DNA of 60,000 nt from Takakia lepidozioides. Its lineage: Eukaryota; Streptophyta; Takakiopsida; Takakiales; Takakiaceae. The position numbers and the translations under genes are program-made. Shown piece by piece: positions 11,801-22,197 of the stretch. The stretch spans positions 2,358,001-2,418,000 of the forward strand of contig CM060732.1 of assembly GCA_030704615.1 (NCBI GenBank), given 5' to 3'. The notes under the pieces were generated by a model. The model saw nothing but the letters and a program-made list of their open reading frames with translations, was not told the origin of the DNA and searched no databases. Numbering within the stretch: the stretch's first letter is position 1; every line of letters starts with the position of its first letter.

Positions 11801-14023
11801 GAAGCGCCAAGGCTTCTGGGCTAAAAATGAAAAATATTTTCTGCATGTTTTCCGCTTTCTCAGGGTGCGCATAGTCAATGTCAAATAGTGGCTCAGCACT
11901 GTAGACAATAATGTGTAGGTTGATACTTTCAAGCTCAGGGAACTTGCCCTTTGGTGAAGAAAGTCATTTGTGCTCTGTTATTTGTATTTGTATGATTCTA
12001 TCCAATCTCAATCCAAGGATGTATCCACCCATTCGAAACTGAATTAAGAACTGACACTTTGAAAGCGCTTTGCAATATGGATGTAGTTCATTAAATTCTT
12101 CAGAGTGTGCTGGGGATGGGAACAGATTCAGATATGGCTGGCCATGGCTTATGAGGCGCACAATCGACACAATGATTGTATTGCTCTCTATAAGCACCTT
12201 GAGAGTGGCCACCCTAACAAGAATATAAAGAGACAGGCAGCTGACTTGCGCTACATTTTGGAAGCACCGAAGCTCAAAATTTCCAGAGATGAGATGGTAT
12301 CCATCCCAATAATTGATTCCGACTATGACAGGTTACTTCTTCTTCAACTGTGAAGTGTTGGTTGACTCTATTTCACTTCTGAAATGTCAGTGCAAACATG
12401 TAGGCATGCTGTTGATGAAGTCCAAGCCATGGGCCCACCCATTTTGACACCCTCTTGCAGTCATTCCAACTTGGTATTTAATTCCCCAAAGGAGTGAAAT
12501 ACGCAAGGTAGGCACCGGTAGTAATGTTACCTGTTTGATAAGCTGTAACCATCTTAACTACTTTCAATCAACACCAGAGTCTTCACTCTTTCCATCCTCT
12601 CAAACGTTCTTTTTTTCTGGTGCTATTTTCCATCGCTTTCTAACTCTGACTTTTTCATCTTCATGTAAATGAGGTTCATGATTTAGTTGAACCATGTGCC
12701 TTTAACTTTTGATTACGATAGAAAGATTCCCCAATTCTTTGTTTGTTTGTTGTTATCTTTCATAGGCTCTACCTTCAGTTTTTAGCTGGAAATTATACGA
12801 GGTTCTCTGTCTCAGCAATTAAATTCCACTTTTGGCCTATGCTTTCACTGAGTACGTTCTTATCTACATTTGATTGTTTCTTGGTTTCTCTATTGTTTAT
12901 TTTCTTCCTACAAGATCATACTTCTCTCTTTATTTCATGTTCCTTTTTCATTGGTTGGGTGGTCTCTTTCTTTACAAGGCTTACTTAACTAGTTTTTGGG
13001 TTTACTAAGGAGGCTCTCTCTTGATCTTACCTACGCGCAGCTTTTTCCTGTTAATGGATCCACATCACATCAGAGTAAGTTGTTGAAGTATTGTTTGACA
13101 GAGTTCCTAGCTGACAGAAATTCCAGTTTGTCTTTCTTAATTTGATATCGTATTCTTCCCCTCCCAGTTTTCACCTTGGTTTTTTTTCCCCTATTCTTTG
13201 TTAGGATTCGGTTCTGCTGTGTTACACTTTCCTTTTCCTATTTGTTTTTGCCCATAGAATTGTCCATGTCCTTTTCTTTATGGCAGAAGCTGGAAGATGT
13301 GTAACTTTCGACCGTTGGAAATGTTGAGACATGGTGTTGAATCCTCTTGTACCTCACCGTCAACGCTTTTAAGGGTGTTATCTTGTTTGTTTTTTCCATT
13401 TGGTTTTTTCACTTTTTCTATCTATTAGTCTCTTAACGAGGACTTCTGTTCTTGTCTTTCTAATCAGTGACAAGATAAGGCTACAAATCTTCTTATTTAC
13501 CCTGGATGTATTTTCCTGCTTTGTATTTTTGTGGGTTAGCCTTCAATTGCAAGTTTGGAGTTTACTGTACATTTGCAGGGATTGTTTAGTCCCAGTACAG
13601 TTTATAGACCAAAAAGAATGTTGACTCCTGCCGAAGCAAGTGTAAATTATGGTGTAACTTCTACATCTTATTTTTGTGGTACTTTGCTAGTTTGTTTCTA
13701 GAACTCGTATAGCGAGGTGGTTATGGACAATAGTAGTGAGTCCTCTGCTCGTCGCTCTTTCCCATCTGAGTGCTTAATTAAAGCTGCTAGGTGAAAGCAA
13801 CTCATCTTACTCTGCATAGCACTTGTGTAGAAAAGCAAAGTCATGGAGCCAGACAGTTCGGGACCGAAAGCAGAAACCAATGAAGAAATCAGCTGTAACA
13901 CGAGACTATTTGGAGGATTGGTTGGTATGGAACCCCCCTCGTTGGGAGCGCAATCCCTACTTTTGGGTGGCTGTTACAATTTGGCTGACTCTTGTTGGCA
14001 TTTCTCTCATGTTCCAGGATTAA
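5870..14023 (+). CDS. plastid-type TPR-like membrane protein, four exons
   Basis: Exons I derive: 5870-6760, 11150-11302, 12126-12331 and 13831-14023, all with GT-AG borders and matching phases (about 480 residues). An alternative exon 2 acceptor at 11128 would add seven codons in frame. Exon 1 is a basic, Ser-rich, transit-peptide-like leader ending in an acidic coiled segment (LAQERAAKVREELAQ). Exons 2 and 3 encode a TPR-like helical hairpin region with GQRAYGRGVYDKSVELLEAA and IQIWLAMAYEAHNRHNDCIA, then LRYILEAPKLKIS. Exon 4 ends with DYLEDWLVWNPP and a C-terminal membrane span (FWVAVTIWLTLVGISLMF). This order matches an uncharacterised plant family of chloroplast TPR-like proteins (I recall At4g39470). 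The start codon is uncertain: ATGs at 5870, 5945 and 5981 share the frame. Intron 1 (4.4 kb) was enlarged by a LINE. Function unknown; probably intact. Confidence 0.85.
7365..7385. repeat. TA microsatellite in TPR intron 1
   Basis: A run of about ten TA dinucleotides following a TG-rich start. It lies in the first intron of the TPR gene and has no other evident role. Confidence 0.85.
7698..7760 (+). pseudogene. tiny Ty3/gypsy reverse transcriptase scrap
   Basis: About 20 codons read [19 protein letters not shown], the RT catalytic box region of a gypsy element (YIDD). It closely resembles the same stretch in the minus-strand chromodomain gypsy at 46.7 kb ([15 protein letters not shown]). Nothing else of the element is recognisable on either side, so this is a remnant in the first intron of the TPR gene. 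Confidence 0.75.
7999..10892 (-). mobile_element. LINE inserted in the TPR gene intron
   Basis: A non-LTR retrotransposon on the minus strand flanked by a perfect 19-bp target duplication (7980-7998 and 10893-10911, both actgcagtcattatagaat). The minus-strand coding order is: a partial endonuclease end near 10.45 kb, RT N-terminal part (10007-9627), RT fingers/palm (9607-9224: KAGGPDG upstream, then GNYRGIMLLNAVGKIF and FVFFLDVKKAYDSV), RT core with ALMFADDFAGIG (9333-8788), thumb (8915-8625), and a C-terminal zinc motif CPLCGQPEDNIHF (about 8370). Several frameshifts and stops show it is dead. The endonuclease N-terminal part is missing. There is no poly(A) tail, and the last reading frame stops only about 4 nt before the target duplication. 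Confidence 0.88.
8788..9607 (-). pseudogene. LINE reverse transcriptase core
   Basis: Two overlapping minus-strand frames, 9607-9224 and 9333-8788, cover RT blocks 1 to 7. Visible motifs are GNYRGIMLL, QAGFRRNRGCVDHIF, FLDVKKAYDSV, QGVAQGCTLSPLLFNVFIN and the catalytic MFADDF. The frames are joined by a frameshift around 9.3 kb, so no full-length product is possible. It belongs to the LINE at 7999-10892. Confidence 0.88.
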
Positions 14024-15903
14024 TCTTACTCTTGTCTCCCCTTTCTCTCTACACTTGAGCAGGTAGCCCATAGTTGGGTGTTGTGCCTTGCATGTGCATG
14101 ATCAAGGTGATCCTGGGATTCAATCCAGTGTTGGGTGGGTATTACTTTTTTTAATACCAGTCGGGTCCTGATATTGAAATATTTTTTCTTTTTAACAACA
14201 GCGGGTTCCATAGTATTAGAATATTTGCAGAATTTAATATCCATCAGCTGCATGATTTTTTATTTGCAGACGGGTATCTACTATCAACAGGACTGGTAGT
14301 CCAGTTGTAAATATCAGCTGGATACCAACCCGGGTATAAAGTGGTGCCAAAACACCATATTATTTGCTTTTGTAAAATAAAGGGGATATGAGCCCTTAAA
14401 TTTAAGACTTCATTGATAGAATAATCATGGTGGGGCCATGATTAGGTGAGTACATGTTGAGATCGGGACACACCCAGGTACCAACCACCAAGGGGATGCT
14501 TTGCACAGGACAGCAGATCCACGGAGAACTGCAAGTTTCAATCTGGTCTCAAAAAATACTCTTAAGGACATGACAAGAATTGAGCAGAAGGTACTAGATG
14601 TGTTAAGCCAACTCTAGGTAAGAAGCAGAGAACTGCAATGCCAAAGAGCTAATTCGACTGTAAGTCCGTAAATGCAAGAGCAGTGAAGGGTTGAACTAAG
14701 AATGGAGCCAGCAGATTGCTAGTCATGAACCAAACTGAGCCACAAGGGAAGGGTAACGAGTCTAGCTAACTAACAAACTAACTAACTAAGAGGCAAGATT
14801 TGAAAAAACTCATTGTGAACCAAGTCAGGAGCACTAGGGGGAAAATGGAATCCAGAGAGTGAGAACAGGGCTGAATTGCAGGAAATGCTAGCCTAGTGCT
14901 TACATCAGAGCTTGTCCACATTGCCATGATGTCATAGTGAATTTTTTGGTAATTGTCACCAACAACCACTGTCCGAGTTAACATTTCCTAATCAACCAGA
15001 TTTTTCTGAGTGGTGTGAAGCAAGATCTCAGCCTATGGGTTATTCTCCTTCCTCTCTAGTAAGTAGGACTAGTTTATGGTAATATAGTCATAGAGCTGTG
15101 CTTGCAAATTAGGGGGGAATCTACTGAGGATCCACCTAACCACTTCAATGCAAACAATAACTCGTGCACAAACTGGCACTCAACACAAACTCAAACATTC
15201 ATCCAACGCGTCATCATACACCTTTTGAGCACCACAACGAAACCAACCCCGAAAGCCTAAGCTCCCAAGGTAAATAGATAGCAAACCAAATCTAAACAAG
15301 AGGCCAAGTGGCACTGTCATAATGGACATCCAGATCCTAGTCCACAGACATCACCCAAATCTGCCACATCACAAGATGATATCTAATCCCACGTATGTGA
15401 AGCACGCCGGGCATTCCAAATGATGCGAGCTCCTGCGAGCGTGGAGTCTAGATCAAGTAAACAACTAAACAAACTACAACACCCGATGCAAGAGGGATGA
15501 AAAACCTTTAAGGAGGAAACATTTTTTCTACAAGTTGAGGAAATGACAAAACGCATTGTAGGAAAAACCCCAAATGCGTACATGGTGGTGCAGAGAGCTA
15601 TCACGAACAAGAAACTATGTATTAATCTAAAGGTAAATAGGAAGCAACCAGAACGTTCTCCGCAATGTCAAGTCAAACACTAGCACTGTGCTCCATGACA
15701 AAACGTGTAGCTCGAGTATGAGTCACGATGACCTGCTGATTCTCAGTTTTCAAACAGGTGAGATCAAACGTAAGTGTGCAAGGGACTAACAAAGAAACAT
15801 GCACAATGTTTGCAAGCACAGAAGTAGAATCATGCAAGGGAAGCAATTGATATTGACAATCAAGAAGAATTTTGAAAATCAGATAGGGCCCATCAATCTG
15901 TTG
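14024..15903. other. no gene seen; possible degraded MITE near 14140-14350
   Basis: This region follows the TPR gene stop codon. It contains no coding frame that I trust. A 200-bp stretch at about 14140-14350 begins GGGTGGGTATTAC and ends near GGATACCAACCCGGG; the ends are roughly inverted, as in a worn MITE, but I could not find a clean target duplication. The rest holds nothing recognisable. Confidence 0.4.
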
Positions 15904-16460
15904 TTTAGCCTTTCAGCGTAGCTACGGTGTAAGCCCAGCCCCATGAGCATGGGAGTTGAGCTCACGCTTTAACCTGGAAGCATGAGCGCAACGAAAGCTT
16001 ATGGAAAAATAGGCCCTATAGGCGAGGATGGAAGATAGAGAGCCTATTGCCATAGAAAAACATGGTTACCACGTAACATGGTTGACATGGCTGTAAAAAA
16101 AAGAGGAGAGACGAGCATGACAGATTTGAAATGTAGACAACCTTCACTTGAATTCATATAAAAATGCTTGCAATCAATCAGAGGCACAAATGCCCGGTGA
16201 GGTGCTTACTCAAATGTATCAGTGTGTCCTACTTATACGGAACTTCCATGAAAACTATGAAGACCACCAAGGCAAGTGGACATGATCCCAAAGAATTCAA
16301 AGATAAGCCACGCAACAACGTCACGCGAGGTGTCCCGATGCAGAAGAGTATCAACTTCATTGTCGTCTGGTGAATGAATTGGTCTATCTTAGGATCGCAG
16401 TACATCCTCACAAGATATATATAGTATAGATGCTTGCAGGGGACCCACTTCCCTCTTCCC

Positions 16461-16492
16461 AAACCCTAAACCCTAAATCATAAACCCTAAAC
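16461..16492. repeat. telomere-like CCCTAAA string inside MULE copy A
   Basis: Three CCCTAAA units, one separated by a short spacer, match the plant telomere repeat. They lie well inside the transposon, not at an end. Confidence 0.85.
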
Positions 16493-16748
16493 TGCAACCG
16501 GAATCAATGAAACTGTGGAGAGAAATGCATGCAATATATTCAGAAGTTTTACAAGTCAATGATGTTGTCAAAAGAAATGCATCTAATCCATACAGTCACA
16601 ATGTTTGAGTCCTGATTTTGAACCGTTCATATAGCCAATCATTTTCTGCTAAATTCCTCCTAACCCTGCTTTCATACCTTTTGTCAACTTCCAATCCATA
16701 TCTTGTTAAAAAATAAAATAAAAATAAAAAATTGCTTAGAAATCAGAA

Positions 16749-16769
16749 GTGATGATCGACGATCATCAC
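16749..16769. repeat. perfect 21-nt palindrome in MULE copy A
   Basis: GTGATGATCG and its exact complement flank one central base. A similar but longer-looped palindrome occurs at about 16891-16911, in the second copy of the same internal module. Confidence 0.85.
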
Positions 16770-17422
16770 TACAGCCACCCAAATGCCAAATGTTAAGTTA
16801 AAATTAAAAATTAAAAATTATAATAATTATTATTTTTATTATTTTTATTTTATTTTTTAAAAAAAATACACTTTGAAATCAGAGCAGAAGTGATGATCGT
16901 TGACGATCATCTCGACATGTACCCAAATGCCAAATGCCAAAGGAAGTCTAGGACGTGCGATGAAGTCTAGGGTCTACAAACAAACTTCTTTCCTGACAAA
17001 GCAAGCTAACGCTGCTGCATAGGGGTGGGATGAATCATAATGACCTATACTGCAACGTTTGCTTGCTTTGTCAGGGAAAAAATGATGCAAGGTCGTTTTG
17101 CTTTGGAAGAAGAACTTGAGAGTAACAATCCAGAAGATGTCATAAAACCCTTGCTGCACCTACGGGCGTCGATTTTTCTTATTTTGTTGTGCCACAAAGA
17201 CCAAGTCCTTAGCTCCTTGCCAGGCATTTCAGACTTCAGGGGTGGGATGGATGTAGGATGGATGATAAAGATGAAGTCTGCAATGACTGAAAAGAGAAAT
17301 TCATTCCGCGGAAATAGGAACCTCCCGTGGAAATACGTCATGTATGTTCGAAATTAACACATAACGTGGCGTGAGCCTTGTTGGCTCACAGGCTCACGAT
17401 CTAGCATTCCCCTTTAGCCTTT

Positions 17423-20049
17423 GAGACTTGTTTCCCTGGGTGTAGCCTCACATATATTGATTGTCCTATTTCAAACGAATCTGAATGCACAACACGTCTA
17501 TTGTAATGCTTAGCCTACGAGGCCTAAGCCAAGACAATATTATTTTTAGCAGTTTCCCTCAACCTGCGACGTTTGCAATCCAAATCATGTACAACTAATT
17601 GGTAGGTTTAGAAGGTGAAATATGCAAGGAAGTAATATGTACATTGTAAAGGGGTACGTCATTTCCAGCCATACAGGAGCTCAAAATGGGATAACTTAGT
17701 GCCAGTATGCACGAAGGTCGATAGGCAAAACTCAAGATAGGCAAAGCTATATCCCATTCGTCAATCAATGTCCAATTCTTCTCAAAACATGAAATTGACT
17801 AAAAATATATTTGGGGGTAGAAAAATATATTTTACCACGAAAGAGCCTTTGAGGGGTCCTTGAAAGCTTAAAGAGTTTTTTTCAATGATGGCATTATTTG
17901 TCATCCCCCAAGCACAATAGAGAAAAGTGGATGGAACTAATTATTCCTATATTTTATTTAAAAATATGATGATATGTATATAATAATATAATATAATATC
18001 TTTGCTATAATAGATGTTGACATCATGACAATGAAAAATACACAGTAAACTATAATTGAAAAAAATGTATATAAATAATTTGGATTGAAATATATATGAA
18101 ATGCACTCAATTAAGGTCTATTGGTCATTGTCATGCATACAGTGAGAGAGAGAGAGAGATCCGGTCAAAGTTGGCGTAACTAAGAGCCACTTTGTCTTGC
18201 GGCTATTGCCCCCTTGCGAGGGTGGGCCCTATGAAAGTAGGAGGCGATAACACGCCTTATAAAAAACCGTACTGCAAAGTGTGGACATGTTCAACTTTGC
18301 GTTTGATGGTAATGATTGTTATGAGGGATCGGATAGCCATGAGATTGATAGCTTTGAAGCATTACTGGATATTAGTGATAGATGCCTGGAAACTGTTATG
18401 CAATGCATGCATGCTAGCGTTATGGATGTCGTCTCTTGTTCCTGCTGTGATGACTGTTAACGGGCCAGTATTGGACATCCCGTCTACAAATTGCAAGAAT
18501 GAGAGGAGCGTATTTTTCATGTTTAGATAAGATGGTTGTATGTGGGTACCTATCATGACAGTAAGTGAATTCAATAAAGTGGATTGTGAGATTATTTGAG
18601 GAGACGATAAGGTAGGATGCGGTGTGGATAGACAGCCCGGTGACTAATAGTATATCTGGGCATAATCTAGCAAGATAGTTGCATGGTGTAGTGGAGCAGC
18701 AACATGGTAATAGCCATGATGGGGTAGTGTGATCAGGAGGCACTACAACATATCCTAGTTTTCATGACTCTCACTATATGGCAATCATGGTTTCAATGTC
18801 TGCAAATTATATGACTGCAGAGACGTGGAGGACATTGGCGATGAATCACGACTTGCAGGTGTTTGGGAGGATCCTTCAATTGGTCGTGTGGGCCCACCAG
18901 GACCCCATTGCTATGTCAAGGTATACCAGGCATGTTTGGGAAAATTATGGATGCTTTATTGTTCACCCAATGTTTCAGTATGGCTATAGAAACATTACAA
19001 GCACTTTGTGTAGTTGACTCGCACAGACATTACTAGAACTCACTGTGGCAATTGTCTACACTTACAACTGTGGCACCATCTGATTTTCTTAATATACTGG
19101 ATGAAAGTTGTACAGGCACGTTCCAAGAAAACTTCGTGCCCACAATCTTTCTATCTTCTTAACTAATATATATACATTCGTTTGAAGAATTCGTGATGAT
19201 CATTAGAGGTATGGAGATTGATTTGGTATTATGGTTGGGTGTATCAGCGAGGCACTGTTTCAGGTGAGCGTGAGCATAAAATGTTGTGAGCAGAAGAGGA
19301 ACTATCCTTAATTTTGGAGAATATTCCCCTTAATTCCGCGCCCGAACCTAACCCGAAGCAAAACCATGCCTCCGTTTTGTAAACCTCGGGCTCGGTCATA
19401 ATTCCGCGCAGAACTACGAATTCAGGCAGGAAAGGCTGAATCCGCGGAAATGCACGCATCTTCCGCGGCACTTTCCCCTTCCCCTCCACTACTTCCCTAC
19501 CCTCCTTGATGACTAGGGGAATCTCGGGGGTACGATGTCTCTTCCTCTTCTTCTTACCATCCCCGAGGGCCGCCACAGCCATTGTCCCTGTTTTGTCGGT
19601 GGCAAGGCTGTGCTTTGTCGGTGGCAACTTAGCCACGAATGCGCCAAGCTCATGAACACAAAACCCACAAAATTAGAAACAAACCAAAAACAAAATGAAA
19701 AGCAAAGGAAAGAAAACAAGGTGAAGGAAAGTGGCTCACCTTTGTGTCCATGACGTCAACGTTGCCCTCGGTCCCCGCTTGTGGTGTAGCCCCCAGAAGG
19801 CCCTCTCGGAATGCTGGTGTACTACATACACTCAGCAGCTCTGTGTCCAGGTTCATGGCACAAGAAACACAAACCCTTACGCCTGTGTTCTTCCTGTTCT
19901 TTGAAACTGAGCCTTGGGGGAGCCCTCATTGGCGGTCTCCGTATAGTTTGATCCCCCGCCTTCTTAAACGGTTTAAATCTCTTCCAATTCCCTTGTCAAG
20001 TTAAATAAGCACAGTGTGAAAACAGCTAGCATAAAACTAGTTGTTTGTA
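17423..20049. other. intergenic, AT-rich to mixed, no recognised gene
   Basis: The part at 17760-18120 is strongly AT-rich and is followed by a GA microsatellite at about 18142-18158. Open frames at 18192-18530 (+), 18778-19017 (+) and 19244-19636 (-) have no recognisable domains; the last is rich in Lys, Arg and Pro. I do not call them genes. No repeat ends or RNA genes were recognised. Confidence 0.4.
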
Positions 20050-20174
20050 TTTAACACTTGGATTTAGGTCAAGTGTTAAATCAGGTGTCAAGTTTAGTTT
20101 GACACCTGGTCCGTCTTATCTTCACGAGAGCGGCAGTCGCGCGGCTCATCTCTCTCGAGTTGAGCCTGCGCGAC
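20050..20174. repeat. three consecutive strong hairpins
   Basis: Three stem-loops follow each other within 125 bp. The first has an 11-bp perfect stem TTTAACACTTG with a 9-nt loop (20050-20080). The second has a 10-bp perfect stem CAGGTGTCAA with a 7-nt loop (20082-20108). The third has a GTCGCGCGGCTCA stem with one bulge and a 12-nt loop (20136-20174). They lie about 0.3 kb before the chimeric pseudogene. Role unknown. Confidence 0.8.
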
Positions 20175-20499
20175 CGAGCTCCTGCATGTGTTTAGGTTTG
20201 AGTGTGCTTATGTAGGGATACAGGTTGTTGTGGGGTGGAGTCCCCATAGCTTGGGGTGCCCCTGGCTCGACTTCAGTTTCAATGAGTGATAGCGATGGAT
20301 TCATGTTGTTTCTGGTGTGAGCAGTGTGTTTTCTAGTTTTCTTATCACTCGAGAGAGATGCGCGTTATCTAGTGTGCTGGTGCTAAGCTAGATACAATGT
20401 TTGTTTTAGCATTATTATAATATATATCTTGGGGCGGGAGTCCATCTGGCCTTGCTGTTTCGCTGGTCTGTGCGCAAGAGCATAGGTGCTGTACAGTCC

Positions 20500-20593
20500 A
20501 TTAAAGGGAAAGGAAAGAAGAGTCTTAGAAAAGCCGCGCGAGAGAGGGAGAAGGAGAAGGTTGCAGAGATGGAGAAGGCAGCGGATAGGCATT
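20500..20593 (+). other. short Lys/Glu/Arg-rich open stretch before the GMPS fragment
   Basis: The plus-strand reading KGKGKKSLRKAAREREKEKV followed by EMEKAADRH ends in a TGA at about 20594, directly before the GMP synthase similarity. It could be a further captured gene fragment or a decayed 5' part of the chimeric transcript. I do not recognise a source gene. Confidence 0.35.
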
Positions 20594-20601
20594 GAGGGAA
20601 T

Positions 20602-21117
20602 GTGGTGCTGGTGCTGGACTTCGGATCGCAGTATACGCATCTTATCACCGTCGTGTCCGACAGTTCTCTATTTGCTCCTTTTGCTTACCTGCTGGTACCC
20701 CCTTGGAAGCCATTCAGGGGCTCAATCCCTCCGTTATAATTCTCTCAGGTGGACCCCGTTCTGTCCATGAAGAGGGCTCCCCAACTGTGCCTGATGGCTT
20801 CTTCGAGTACACAAGGAATCATGGGATCGCAGTGCTTGGCGTTTTACGGGCTGCACCTTATTGTCAAAGTGCTGGGAGGAGAGGTCAAGCAGGCGGAGAG
20901 CCAAGAGTATGGGCGCATGTAAATAGCTGCTGTGAAGGACAGTAAACTATATGGTGATGCAGAGAGCTTCTCAATCCAGGTCATGTGGATGAGTCATGGT
21001 GATGAGGCAGTTTAACGTTCACCAGGCTTTCACATCGTAGCCACCAGTTTGCAGGGCAACATTGCTGCCATTGAGAACAGCGCTGCTGGAATTTATGCTC
21101 TTCAATATCATCCCGAG
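20602..21117 (+). pseudogene. GMP synthase (glutamine amidotransferase part), intronless fragment
   Basis: Similarity to the N-terminal amidotransferase domain of GMP synthase, the enzyme converting XMP to GMP. It begins VVLVLDFGSQYTHLI, continues with LNPSVIILSGGPRSVHEEGS and then VLGGEVKQAESQEYGRM, and ends [10 protein letters not shown]. At least two frameshifts break it, near 20650-20690 and near 20845. The second falls at the place of the catalytic Cys (normally GICYG), which is lost. There are no introns, and it passes without interruption into an SCE1 fragment at the QYHPE motif. It is a dead part of a chimeric retrocopy. Confidence 0.85.
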
Positions 21118-21468
21118 GGTTTTGTGGCAAGGCCAGAGGCTGGGACGGACGGGTCTCTCAATCTCATGATCTGGCAGTGCACTTTACCTGGCAAAGCTGG
21201 GACTGATTGGGAAGGGGGATTCTACCCAATTGCAATCCATTTCAGCGAGGACTATCCCAGTAAGCCACCCAAGTGCAAGTTTCCCGCAGGCTTCTTTCAC
21301 CCGAACCTGTATCCGTCAGGCACAGTGTGCCTCTCTATCCTCAATGAGGACTCTGGGTGGAGACCAGCCATCACCGTGAAACAAATTCTGGTTGGCATCC
21401 AGGAGCTGCTAGATGCCCCAAATCCAGCTGACCCAGCACAGACTGAAGCGTACAACTATTCATCCAGG
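21108..21468 (+). pseudogene. SCE1: SUMO-conjugating enzyme E2 (SCE1/UBC9) fragment fused to GMPS
   Basis: The open frame running from GMP synthase continues as [20 protein letters not shown], then [30 protein letters not shown] and [20 protein letters not shown], which is the plant SUMO E2 from about residue 20 to the C-terminal helix. The catalytic Cys in the TVCLSILNE motif is present. The N-terminal helix of the E2 is missing because the fragment starts at its own HPHGF-like site. After DPAQTEAY a small deletion shifts the frame to LFIQ. No introns are present. It could not act alone, since the N-terminal SUMO E1/SUMO contact region is absent. Confidence 0.88.
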
Positions 21469-21747
21469 TCGAGAAGTCACAGGTGGACCAGCTCAAGGTC
21501 TGAAACTCCCCCAAGTCTGAAACCTTCCAAGGCTGTTTACAACATGACAAGAAAGTAGCAGAGATATACCTGCTTACTGGCAAAGAGTCAGTGCTAGGAG
21601 CTGCATTTGATCCAGAGCTACACTCTGTACTGGAGCTGGCCAGTGATGCTGAGCTGTTTGAACTATTGAACATTCTCTATGGACAAAGCCTGCTGAGCCT
21701 GCTGTTGAAGTCAGTGGCGCTAGAAGGAGGGAAGCCTATGGGGTGCT
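21469..21747 (+). pseudogene. third fragment of the chimeric pseudogene, source unknown
   Basis: In the same frame as the shifted SCE1 end, after one TGA, the translation reads [19 protein letters not shown] followed by ELASDAELFELLNILYGQSL and LLSLLLKSVALEGGKP, then stops. The stretch is long, unbroken and protein-like, with a helical, Leu-rich end. I do not recognise the source protein. Its position makes it a third gene piece joined to GMPS and SCE1. Confidence 0.6.
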
Positions 21748-21904
21748 AAGCCTGTCGAGCAGGGGTGTGTACTGGTGATACGAGCATGGGTCAGGGAGCT
21801 ACTTGGTTCAAGCGCAAAGGATCAAAGCCCTGGAGTCAGCATAGTCGGGGAACGGCCTCGGGAACCCGTAGATAACCAGGGAACAGGGAACCTAGACAAG
21901 TATT

Positions 21905-21957
21905 TTAAAAATTAATTAATTAATTTTATTAAAAAAAAAAGAAAAAAAAGAAGGTGT
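21905..21957 (+). repeat. A-rich tract, possible remnant poly(A) of the chimeric retrocopy
   Basis: AATTAATTAATT is followed by a run of As with a few Gs, about 160 bp after the last coding similarity. The position suits a poly(A) tail of a retroposed chimeric transcript. It may instead be an unrelated A-rich low-complexity stretch. Confidence 0.45.
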
Positions 21958-22197
21958 TATGTTTAAAGAGCCTGGTTGGTCATATCTTTGTCAAATGAGC
22001 TCCGTTTGACTCAGTTTTTGGGGGGATAGCTGCAGAAAGGGGAAATCTACCTACCTAGACCTGGTTTCTGTTTTTGGGACTCTGCTAAAAATCTATGGAA
22101 TTTTTAGAGTGTGAGTGTGCCATAAAAGATCCACAATCCTGTCTCTAGAACCTGTGCTGGTCTATATGAGAGACAAATCTGTGGATGTACTCCTTGC

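Larger units (their letters stand above)
15914..17412. mobile_element. MULE-like non-autonomous DNA transposon, copy A
   Basis: A 1.5-kb segment flanked by a perfect 10-bp target duplication tttagccttt (15904-15913 and 17413-17422). The left end starts CAGCGTAGCTACGGTGTAAG and the reverse complement of the right end starts GGGGAATGCTAGATCGTGAG. Both ends match those of copy B (48661-51014), so the termini are supported by two independent insertions. The inner part holds a CCCTAAA-like telomeric string (16461-16492), two direct copies of a module around a GTGATGATCG palindrome (about 16738-16792 and 16875-16938), AT-rich filler and no transposase. The 9-10-bp duplication and long imperfect inverted ends fit Mutator-like elements; class assignment is an inference. 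Confidence 0.85.

Noticed and set aside
12743-13624. Phe/Leu-rich frames as a membrane protein
   Set aside because: They fall in intron 3 of the TPR gene; T-rich intron sequence gives apparent hydrophobic frames. The flanking exons join in phase without them.
14140-14350. MITE with GGGTNGGTAT ends
   Set aside because: Only about ten bases of inverted similarity and no target duplication; mentioned as a possibility but not called as an element.
20140-20160. tRNA or other structured RNA gene
   Set aside because: The hairpins do not form a cloverleaf and I found no tRNA arm consensus; no rRNA or tRNA gene was recognised anywhere in the window.
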